Source: Mesotaenium endlicherianum
Taxonomy: Eukaryota; Streptophyta; Zygnematophyceae; Zygnematales; Mesotaeniaceae
NCBI GenBank assembly: GCA_009602735.1
Contig: WELA01011341.1
Coordinates: forward strand, 64,154-128,153
Length of the DNA stretch: 64,000 bases
Direction: 5' to 3'
Position numbers and translations under genes: made by a program. Below the pieces are notes generated by a model. That model had not been told where the DNA came from and did not search any database. It saw only the letters and a program-made list of their open reading frames with translations. Below, piece by piece: positions 55,900 through 64,000 of this stretch; the stretch's first letter is position 1; each line of letters begins with the position of its first letter.

Positions 55900-56823
55900 C
55901 TGTAGCTCTAGCCTCTCTGTCTGCTGAACTCTGAATCGCCTCTCCTCTGGCTGGAATCTCCTCTTTTGCTGCTGAAGCTGGACTCTCCTTTCCTGCTGAA
56001 GCTCCTTTGGCTCTTATCTGGAGAGGGAGCATACCAACACTCTGCTAGAGTGTGACCTCGCCTGTCACAATAGTTGCAGTATTTGTCTGGGTCCAGCTGT
56101 AGGCGAGGTCTCCCTTGTCTCTGGGATGAATCTTTAGCATTTGACATAAGGGCATGCGACACATCTCTGGCTGCTACAGTCTTCAGCCTTCTTCTTGTAA
56201 GAGGACACTCTGGACATGCTTCAAGGCCAGATTTGTTTTTTTCATCTGATTGAAGGACACATGAAGTGTATTGTAGTCTGCTGGTAGTCCTCTCATCAGA
56301 TAGATGATTAGACCTGTATCACTCACTGGTTCCTTCAATGTGACAGCTTCTGGGCGAGTTGGTTTACTCTAGTCTGATATGCTGTCATGGATTTTGTAGG
56401 CTCCTTCTTACTGAACATGAGCTGCTCTTTGACTCGCAGATGCTCTTGAAATCCCTTGTGATCATGTAGGGTAGGTAGCATGTCCCATACTGTTTTGCTT
56501 GTGGTACATATCATAATATGAGATATTCGACTGTCCTTGAGTGCCACTATTATTATTGCTTTTGCTTCTTCATCCTTTTCTTCCCATTTGCCTAGAAGTG
56601 CTCCAACTGCTGCAGGCTTTTGTTCAGCTCCACTAACAATTTTCCACACCTTGTTTGTCTTCAGCACAAGTTCCATCTTATACTTCCACGTGGGGAACCC
56701 ATCAGTGTCAGCCAACTTCTCCACCTGCTGGTTAAGATGCTTGGTAACCCGAGGAGATCTGCCACTAGCTCCAGTACCATTTTGTGCTGCTAAGGCTGGG
56801 TCAACCATGGCTGAAGGACTCAA
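55900..56823 (-). CDS. Element F gag
   Basis: Copia-type gag of the UBN2/RVT-gag class: FPTWKYKMELVLKTNKVW, SKTVWDMLPTLHDHKGFQ and LMFSKKEPTKSMTAYQTRV, then a CCHC knuckle CNYCDRRGHTLAECW (about 56,065). A Ser/Lys-rich tail follows. Confidence 0.82.
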
Positions 56824-56842
56824 TAGAGGTCTACTTTACCGC

Positions 56843-57167
56843 TGAGAGCAAACATATAAATATCTCTTGCAACTCTTTTCTTTCATTTCACAAGACTGCA
56901 GCAGTCAGAGACTTGCTGGAATACATAGCACCTTCAAGGTGGCTGCTAGCCTGACTAGGATAGATGACTAGCTAAAGCCTAGAATCTAGATCTCGAGAGT
57001 ACCTCATCTAGATTTAGTCTTCAGTGACTAGTCAGTCTTGAAGTTGACACTGTCAGACTAGAAACTCTGGTTCATTGAACCTTCCTGGTGAGTTTGACCT
57101 TTCACATGTATGTTAAATCGATATCAAATAAAACCGTCTATTCATCTAATTATACTCTATCTCAACA
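56843..57167 (-). repeat. Element F 5' LTR
   Basis: 325 bp. On the minus strand it starts TGTTGAGATAGAGTATAATT and ends TTTGCTCTCA, typical Copia LTR ends. A TATA-like TATTTATA lies near its end. No second LTR is left for comparison. Confidence 0.75.
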
Positions 57168-57170
57168 CAA

Positions 57171-57778
57171 GAGGTCGGCGTCATAGAGAGGGGTGTCAAA
57201 CTGGGCCGACTGCAGTTTGGACCGACAAGAGACGCAGCGACAGTGAACACCATCCTGACACTGGTACGTGTTCCTCCGAGGCGCACGTGCCGGCTCTTGC
57301 TTTTTTGAGTTGCATCGTTGTACACTTTCTGTGCCCTGGAGTTGGATCCCATGCGTGCTTTCGAGAGAGCATGTGTGCGTGGGGTGCGAGCTCACACCGC
57401 TTCTCTTTGGATGGCAGATCAGGCCGAGGTGGCAAGGTCGTAAAACAAAGTTTAACGGGCACGTGAAGACGGTCTTGGTGCTGGAGGATTTGGAGCTGGA
57501 CGCTGTCCGCAGGTGCAGAGGCACTGGAGACATCCCCGACGACCTCGTCGAGCGCTTGGCCAAGAAGGCATTCGATGAAGACGAGATATGGGCCGAGCAC
57601 TTTCCCAAAACGAAGACACTACAAAAAAAAGCCTACGATGCAATGCTCTTTGAGGGCCAAGAGCTGGCCAAGATTCAAGTCCAGACTGTGCTGAAGGATG
57701 GCGAGAAGGTGCTTGATGCCACAAGGAGGAGGGTGGCACAGAGGAAAGAGAGCCGTGGTGGAGGGGAAGAGAGCCGTG
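57171..57778 (+). CDS. Two exons of an unrecognised gene
   Basis: Exon 57,171-57,263 reads EVGVIERGVKLGRLQFGPTR and ends ACACTG|GTACGTG. Exon 57,418-57,778 begins after TGGCAG and reads IRPRWQGRKTKFNGHVKTV, then DLVERLAKKAFDEDEIWAEH and QVQTVLKDGEKVLDATRRR, ending before GTGAGC. The first junction is phase 0 and both exons are open. A possible acidic exon (EDNDDNDADDDVDDNDEVHE) lies at about 57,940-58,088, but its frame does not join simply. The 5' part would be left of 57,171, where the Copia LTR now sits, so the gene is cut or was captured. I do not know the family; charged, no membrane segment. Confidence 0.45.
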
Positions 57779-58224
57779 GTGAGCAATCAGCAACACATTT
57801 GTGCTCCTGCATTATTTTACTAGGTGGTGCCTTGGATCTACATCTGCTGCACGTTCTCTTTGAGTGTTTGTCAAACGATGCACGTGTTGGGCTTGGATCA
57901 ATACACACCGCCTGACGTGTTCTGCATCCATGCCTGAGCAGCACTTGGATGAAATCTGCCGTTCTGAGCGTGGGGAGGGGAGCTTGAGGGACGACAACAA
58001 GAACAAGGAAGACAACGACGACAATGATGCGGACGACGACGTCGACGACAACGACGAAGTCCACGAAGATGCTGACACAGAAGATTAAAACAACATCGTT
58101 GACAACTACAACCCGGGGGGGCGGAAGGACGACGTCGGCAAAGACAACGGGAAGACAAAGGACAAATAAGGTACGCTATGCGGGTGGTGGGGGTGCAAGG
58201 TTGGGGATATTCTGCATTCTAATA

Positions 58225-59535
58225 GATGCCTGAGTCTCACTTCTTGGGTTTGGACTTCGTCTGCTGAAACTTCCCACTCTAGTGACATTTGCTTCTCCAG
58301 CTCCCTGTGGGCTGTATCCCCAAGCTCCTGCAAGGTTGTCTGTGCCAAGGACAGTCCAGTCTTTTGCAAGGTGGGAGATGTAGCAAAGGTCTGGGTCTCA
58401 GCGGGACTAGACTCCTCTCCTGCGCCTTCCTCCTCTTCTTCCCCCTATTCTTTTGAGACTTGTGGAATTTCCTAGGTCAATTCCATCAGCTGTTCTCAAG
58501 AAAAAGAGTACCCTACCGACCTCCCCCTTTTGGGTGCTGGGGGGGGCTGTTGGGTCCTGACCGCATAAAGGTCATTTTCCCCCTGCTTACTTGCCTATCT
58601 GGCATAAGCATGTTTCCCCTTAGAAAATGAATCTCTAGCCTCGGTCCTATCTCCTGGCTCATGAAGTCCCTGACTCCATCCAATCTTGGGTCCCATGCTG
58701 CAATGCGAGGTAGCAACACTATCTTTCCCTACAAATGTGCCAAAAAATTGTCCTCCTCAGCTCTGTCATTTGCTGGTCCCTCATGGTCATCCAGCGCCAG
58801 TCAGTGGCTGCAAGAAGAAAGCAGGGTCTGTTCTCTTCAGAGTACAAGGGTACCACTGCCCTGAGAAATGCAGCTGGCTGGTCTCCCTTGCCAAAGACTC
58901 CCAGATTCTTCTCTCCACCTCATTATACATGGCCTTGAATCGGTTATAGAAAGTGGCATCCTTAAAGGTGTCCGAGTCCATGGGGATCAACCTGATGACC
59001 CTTTTTGTGGCCCAGATCCCAGGTATGGGCACAGCTTCATGCTCATTCATCTGGGCAAGTGCCTTGGCCTCCCTGACCATATATCCTACCATCCTGGCAT
59101 AGTCATGGTATAGGAGGAGCCCTGTGCTGGTCTCTATGTACTTGTCAAAGTTTGGAGATGTCTCCCCCTCCCGCTAGAGAATGTCCTTCTGTGACTCACT
59201 TCGAATTCTTTGAGCATACTTGAAGGCCTCCTCCAAAAGATCAAAGCCCTTGCCCATCACTGTGTAGCGGTAGCTCTTGACTCTCATTTGTTCCTCTTCC
59301 GCCTGTTGCTTCCGCCTCTCCTCAGCTTGCCTGTCTTCTTCTGCCTTCTTGGCTTCCTCTGCGGCTTTTTTGTGTTGTTCTTCCGGCCTCAGCCTGGCCT
59401 GTTTGTCCTCCTCCTTCTTCTTCTGAGCCTCACGCTGTAGTCGGAGTCGCTCTGATTCTCGAGATGAGATGGAGGACAACTCGATGTCGCCATGGAATTG
59501 CAAGTATTTTGACTGTGCCTCGTCCGCTCGTCTTT
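58225..59535 (-). mobile_element. Fragment G: third copy of the chromoviral extra ORF
   Basis: Minus strand. The coiled coil (AEEAKKAEEDRQAEERRKQQ), YRYTVMGKGFDLLEEAFKYA, YNEVERRIWESLARETSQ, QWYPCTLKR and WDPRLDGVRDFMSQE align with element C. The N-terminal end is cut at 59,535 by the 5' LTR of element E. The rest of the chromovirus is not visible on either side within the window. Broken in several places. Confidence 0.85.
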
Positions 59536-60453
59536 TGTAATGAACCGAGCTATTTTAGGCGTATTTGGGACGTTTTCCCAATTACGTAAAGTACGTTATA
59601 CTATTTATCATATTATTTGATAAATGATTGCATCATATTCAATTATTCGGCACACGCGTGTGCCGATTAATTCCTGGTCGATTGGCAAAACGACCGAGAT
59701 ACTATTGCAAAAAGCGTCGTAACGTAACTCGACCACTTCGCAAAAGTACGACATATTTATTCATAAAGTTACTTTGATTAATTATGAGATGATAACTTAA
59801 TAAATCTCGGATTGATTAAGTTGATATGATTGTCATTATTTTGGATAATGCACAGTCATAGATTTTGCATTTACGACCAGTCGTTAATACGAAGAAAATG
59901 TCGTAAAAGTCAAACGACAATAACATACAAAGCGACTTTGCATCCGAGCAAATTCGAACCCGCGACTCGTTCTTTGAAACGTTCACACCTGATCGATTGG
60001 CGAATTAGTTATTTATAACTCCCGGTTCATGACGAAAGCATGTGTACGCAACTCCGCGAACAGTCGCGACTTTTCAAAAGTCGCGCGAACGCGAAAACGC
60101 CCGTTTGGCGTGAAACTGTTTTTCGGAAACCGTCGAAAAGTCTCCAAACCGCCAAACGGTGCCTTTCGAGCATTCGGCCGAAGGGGTCGTACCGCTTCGA
60201 CCCTTTTGTTGAACATAAACCAGTGCCCTAGGTGGTGACTCGAAGCACTCCAGTGCCTCACGATTTGCAAGTATAAATACTCGCAAGAGTCATTGTGAGT
60301 GCAACTCTCACAAGCACACATTCTACGTTAGTTTTCATTTCCGCTATTTCAAGTATTCGTCAATTCGCACAAGTATACAGATTTTCTTTCCACTTCAATT
60401 GAATATTCCTTGAATACCGAGGAAAGATCCTCTTGAAAAGCAGAAACGTTACA
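59536..60453 (+). repeat. Element E 5' LTR
   Basis: 918 bp, starting TGTAATGAACCGAGC and ending AAACGTTACA, one base before the primer site. Matches the solo LTR at 9,678-10,607 in reverse orientation. Includes a near-palindrome around 60,063-60,085 and an antisense tRNA-like box pair. Confidence 0.92.
59950..60008 (-). promoter_or_regulatory. Antisense tRNA-like box pair in the element E LTR
   Basis: On the minus strand an A-box-like TTCGCCAATCGATCAGG is followed by GGTTCGAATTT (B box, 59,950-59,960). It corresponds to the pair in the solo LTR, with one or two changes in the B box. Antisense to the LTR in both copies. Confidence 0.45.
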
Positions 60454-60454
60454 T

Positions 60455-60467
60455 TGGTATCGGAGCC
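60455..60467 (+). other. Element E primer binding site (initiator Met tRNA)
   Basis: TGGTATCGGAGCC one base after the LTR. Same variant base as in B and C. Confidence 0.88.
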
Positions 60468-60554
60468 GATCTCGGTTTCTCCAAGGAAAATGTTTTTTAG
60501 TGGTTTGGGAATATATTTTGGGAAAATATATTTTAGGGGCAGTTCTTTATTTCG

Positions 60555-60761
60555 ACGGTCACCCATCCCAGTATTGCCCTGCGCTCCGGTCGCTTATCAT
60601 AGTTTCTGGGGCAGATTGTCGAGCGGTCACCCATCCCAGTTCTGCCCTGCGCGACGTTCGCTTATCATAGTTTTTGGGGCAAATTGTCGGCGGAGTCACC
60701 CATCCCAGTCCTGCCGTGTGCGCTACGATCGCTTATCGTAGTTCCTGGGCAGAAACCTCGG
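60555..60761 (-). repeat. Three tandem 5S-rRNA-like units in the element E leader
   Basis: Units at 60,555-60,621, 60,622-60,689 and 60,690-60,761 (68-72 bp). Read on the minus strand, each contains a box-C-like GGATGGGTGACC (GGATGGGTGACT in unit 3) and, upstream, an ATAAGCG like the 5S A box. Between TAAGC and GGATGGG lie exactly 23 bases in units 1 and 2, the spacing of plant 5S rRNA, and 25 in unit 3. The middle reads CGTCGCGCAGGGCAGAACTG in unit 2. The 5S 5' half is missing. So these are partial, antisense 5S-derived copies covering the internal control region. Confidence 0.7.
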
Positions 60762-61490
60762 CTTCCATATGGAACCGACATTAGTGCCAATGCTGCTGCT
60801 GCATTCCTCGCTGGCACCAATGACATCCTCAACGGTCCCCCGGGCCAACTAGGTGCTGGCGGCGTTTTGCCAATTGAACCACTTTTTTTTCACGAGAAAT
60901 TTTTCGCCGTTACTAACAACGCCGCTAGTTTCTTTTTCAGACGATTTCGACTTTTGTGGTGAAGGGCACCTATTTCTTCAGCCCCTTGCACATGTTCAAG
61001 TCAAAATCTGCACCCGTTTGGGGCTTTTTGCACCGTTGCACACAAAAGGGGTCCATAGGGGACTTTCTTTCTCATCCCCACCCATCCCACCCACCTTGTA
61101 TTCTTGGATGCTATGCGCGTGTTTTGATATACACAAGGGACTTTTGCCCACGGGTCTTTTCCATGACATTGTCGCACTTATTGTCATTCTACGGGAATTG
61201 ACTCTCGCGTACAATGTCTGGATTCAGATCATTGTCGTCCATATTTGGTCACGTTTTGACCAGATTTGACATGTTTCTTTGACATTGGGTTGATTTTGTT
61301 GCTCATTTGGGTTTGTGGATTGTTTCCCTTTCTCTATTGCTTTGGCACGATGCTTTTGCATCTGTTCTATCTCGTCCATTTGTGACTCACCCCTCTCACA
61401 TGGATTTGAGCTTGAAAGCGATAAAAACACCGCCATGCTTATTACAACGCTCACTCAAATCATGTCAAGGTTGACATTGCATTTAACTTA
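60762..61490. other. Element E region where gag is expected
   Basis: Begins with ISANAAAAFLAGTNDILNGP (about 60,778 on), a possible gag N-terminus. Afterwards no capsid or zinc knuckle can be read on the plus strand. A minus-strand open stretch at 61,224-61,454 (EIEQMQKHRAKAIEKGKQST) is of uncertain meaning. Confidence 0.4.
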
Positions 61491-61494
61491 ATAA

Positions 61495-62600
61495 GTGCCA
61501 ATTTCTTCTGACCTATTGACAACACTACTTCGTGAGCAAGAACTTCTAGGTGGATGTTCGCATACACCAAAGATTCTTGTTCTCTCTGGCATACCCGATA
61601 TTGATATATTCCGTTCGGAATATATTAGTATGCACGTGTTGAGCTTTGACGAATTTACGGAACTCGAGTGTATCCATGCTTGCATGTTCTTGCACTTCCA
61701 GCCGCATGATCCTAACATTGTACAGTGTTACAAACACTTGTCTCGATTACGGAGAATGCACAAGTGTCTTGCACCAATTTATATTGCTGCATTCACGCGA
61801 AAACGCTTGTACTTTGGCCCGATTACTTGGTTTCAAGTGCGATCGGCAATGCAAAATGGGATTTTGGTAAAGGACCTCCATATTTCCCACATGTCTCTCA
61901 AGGCGACGACATTGCTAGTGATGCATAAAGCTTCTTTGGGGTTAAGTATGACATTTGACGCGAAAGTTTCAGGCAAGTCATGCTTTACAATCATTGATTC
62001 AGGCGCATCAGTGAGATCATTAGTGCACGTTTTGCAGAAGGGATGAAGTTGATGCCACCACTCAAGGACGAGGAACTTCGCCTTGGCGATGGCTCGTTAG
62101 CTTGTATTATTGGAAAGATAAAGTTGCAACTCAAAGAGCAACCATACATCGGCCACGAACAATTCTACGTCACTGAATTGCCCGCTGGTATTGATGCAAT
62201 TTTGGGTACGACTTGGCTTACGCAGACAAGTGCATTGCTTGACTTCCGTCAAAAGACATGCATTGTTTGCAAAGGGACAAGGAAGATTACTCTCCAGTCT
62301 CTTAAGCCCAATATGGCCATAGAAAGTCCTTCGAAGACTCTTCTATTGTCCATCAAGCAAGCTAGACGTTTGGCAAAACGAGGTCAAAATGTTTTCTTTG
62401 GATATCTGCGACCTTATTCCACAGTCACTTCCCCTAAGCTCTTTACGGAAGAGCCTGTGTTAGACGTGCTTGGTCATGAAGAGACACTCACAGCTGAACT
62501 TTCTCCTATTTTGCAAAAGTACAAAACAGTGTTTCCAAGTAAAATACCAGCCGAGCTTTCGCCTGATAGGGTTATTGGACATACGATTCCTCTCATTCCC
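61495..62600 (+). CDS. Element E protease region
   Basis: An upstream segment without known domain ([20 protein letters not shown]) leads to the protease signature [18 protein letters not shown] (about 61,978) and [20 protein letters not shown] (about 62,190). The RT-proximal stretch ends with [13 protein letters not shown] (about 62,560). Confidence 0.7.
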
Positions 62601-63840
62601 AATTCTTAACCGACTTGGAGACCGAGAACGAAATGAAGAACCAAATTAGCGATTTGCTTGAGAAAGGATGGATTGAGCCGAGCTCTTCTCCATTTGGGGC
62701 CCCCATCCTATTTGTTCAAAAGAAAGATGGGACGCTCAGGATGTGCATTGATTTTTGTGCTTTGAACAACATAATGGTCAAGAACCGCTATTCGTTACCT
62801 CGCATTGATGACTTGTTTGATTCGCTGAAGGGGGCATGCGTGTTCTCCTTGCTTGATTTAGCCCAAGACTATCATCAGATACAAATCACACCAGAGGATG
62901 TACCCAAGACAGCGTTTTGGACGCCTATTGGGCATTTCCAATACAAAGAACTAAGTTCTGGACTTACCAATGCACCCACGACATTCCAAAGCACGATGAA
63001 AGATTTGTTTAGACCTCACTTGGGGAAATTTGTCCAGGTTTACCTCGACGATATCCTTGTCTATTCAACAAACAGGGACGAGCATTACAAGCACCTTGAA
63101 TTGGTGTTGCAAACCCTTCGTGAGCAACAGCTGTACGCTAAGCTCAAGAAATGTTCCTTCCTAAAGGATGAACTGTTGTACCTCGGACATATAGTGGGTT
63201 GGAAAGGGGTGCGCCCTGACCCAGCCAAGATTGCGTGCGTCGTTGACTGACCTGTCCCAAAAGATGTACATACTGTACGTTCATTCCTTGGGTTTGCTAA
63301 CTACTTTTGTAAGTTTATGCAAGGTTATTCAATGATGGCCGCGCCACTCACTGCTTTGACAAGGAAAGATAAGCCGTTCATTTGGGATGCGAATACGCAA
63401 CATGCGTTCGAGCGCATTAAGTATGCACTCACTAATGCGCCACTTCTTTCATTAGCCGATCTTGGCTTGCCTTACGGGGTAGTCGCCAATGCGTCTGGTG
63501 TGGGAATAGGGGCTGTTCTACTGCAGGCAGGCAAGCCTATCAATTTTGAGAGTCGAAAGCTGACACTTGCCGAACGAAATTACTCCACGACAGAGCAGGA
63601 GCTCTGGGCAGTCATATACGCTTTAAAGACTTGGCAATAATATTTGGAAGGCTGCAAGGGGTTGACAGTGGTTACGGATCACTGCCCAAATACCTTCTTT
63701 CAAATACAGCCAACGCTATTGATGCGCTAGGCGCGATGGTCTGAATTCTTGCAACGATTCAACTTTAACTGGGCGTATCGCCCTGGTCGCAATAATGCTG
63801 CGGACCCTCTAAGTCGAATTCCCCTTCAACACTTGATGTT
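62600..63840 (+). CDS. Element E reverse transcriptase and RNase H
   Basis: [57 protein letters not shown] (about 63,035) and [19 protein letters not shown]. RNase [40 protein letters not shown] and [11 protein letters not shown] (about 63,793). Integrase is expected beyond the right edge. Confidence 0.88.
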
Positions 63841-64000
63841 GGGGACTGTTGCTAGTTTGCAAGGACCAAACGGTCAGGTTTCAAGGGCGGCCACCCTTGA
63901 TTCCGCTGTACTCCCCCAGACGACTGGCGTTGCACGGCCTGGTGACGCGGGCCAACCCGATTTGGGTAGCATGCAAACCTGTGAAGTACTTCACCTGCAT

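Larger units (their letters stand above)
53385..57167 (-). mobile_element. Element F: Ty1/copia retrotransposon, 3'-truncated
   Basis: Minus strand: 5' LTR (57,167-56,843), gag (56,823 to about 56,000), protease, integrase, and the start of RT. The integrase-before-RT order is diagnostic of Copia. The RT ends near 53,385, where element D begins; the rest of RT, RNase H and the 3' LTR are absent. Broken in many places (about ten). Confidence 0.85.
59536..64000 (+). mobile_element. Element E: Ty3/gypsy retrotransposon (right end beyond window)
   Basis: 5' LTR 59,536-60,453, primer site TGGTATCGGAGCC at 60,455, a leader with 5S-like repeats, then protease, RT and RNase H. No gag or zinc knuckle was recognised between 60,770 and 61,950, so gag is missing, replaced or too diverged. 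Inserted into fragment G. Broken in several places (about five). Its LTR family is present twice more in the window. Confidence 0.87.

Noticed and set aside
60555-60761. Functional 5S rRNA genes
   Set aside because: Only the internal control region half is present; the 5' half of 5S and a proper terminator are missing.
61224-61454. A minus-strand Lys/Gln-rich gene within element E
   Set aside because: Only 76 codons, no homology recognised, and it runs against the element; kept only as a remark.

Overview
The window looks like nuclear DNA of a streptophyte, most probably a charophyte green alga such as Chara. The left end carries a plant-type DOMON plus cytochrome b561 gene with multi-kilobase introns full of GA/CT microsatellites. 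Three LTR elements are primed by the initiator-Met tRNA sequence. Two Ty3/gypsy elements carry a cytosine-5 DNA methyltransferase (DNMT) inside pol, a combination reported from charophytes and dinoflagellates. The species call is an inference.

Layout. 1-5,649 (minus): three exons of a secreted DOMON-cytochrome b561 gene running off the left edge. 5,650-9,380: gene-free, with one MITE candidate. 9,384 to beyond 19,341 (plus): Ty3/gypsy element A, with gag, protease, a DNMT3-like methyltransferase, a long unknown linker, RT, RNase H, integrase and a C-terminal PHD finger; a solo LTR sits in its gag. 21,832-24,730 (minus): a decaying host gene for a secreted beta-helix protein with a 22-residue Pro-rich repeat tail. 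25,019-33,774 (plus): chromovirus B with both LTRs and an extra ORF after integrase. 33,959-34,868: an isolated LTR of the element-E family. 34,869 to about 53,385 (minus): DNMT-carrying element D, split by chromovirus C (42,500-51,306, plus). About 53,385-57,167 (minus): a 3'-truncated Copia element F with its 5' LTR. 57,168-57,778 (plus): exons of an unrecognised gene. 58,225-59,535 (minus): a third copy of the chromoviral extra ORF, cut by the 5' LTR of element E. 59,536 to the right edge (plus): Ty3/gypsy element E.

How the parts relate. A and D share the order gag-PR-DNMT-RT-RNH and similar RT/RNH, so they look like one lineage that acquired its methyltransferase before splitting. A also ends in a PHD finger, so one element combines a DNA-methylation writer with a likely histone reader. 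B, C and the fragment at 58-59.5 kb share an extra ORF of no family I recognise, preceded by a splice-acceptor context in B and C. The element-E family carries antisense Pol III-like modules: a tRNA-like A box/B box pair in the LTR and three tandem 5S-rRNA-like units in the leader. All retroelements are treated as fossils; the DNMT elements, the extra ORF and the Pol III modules are the main points of interest.
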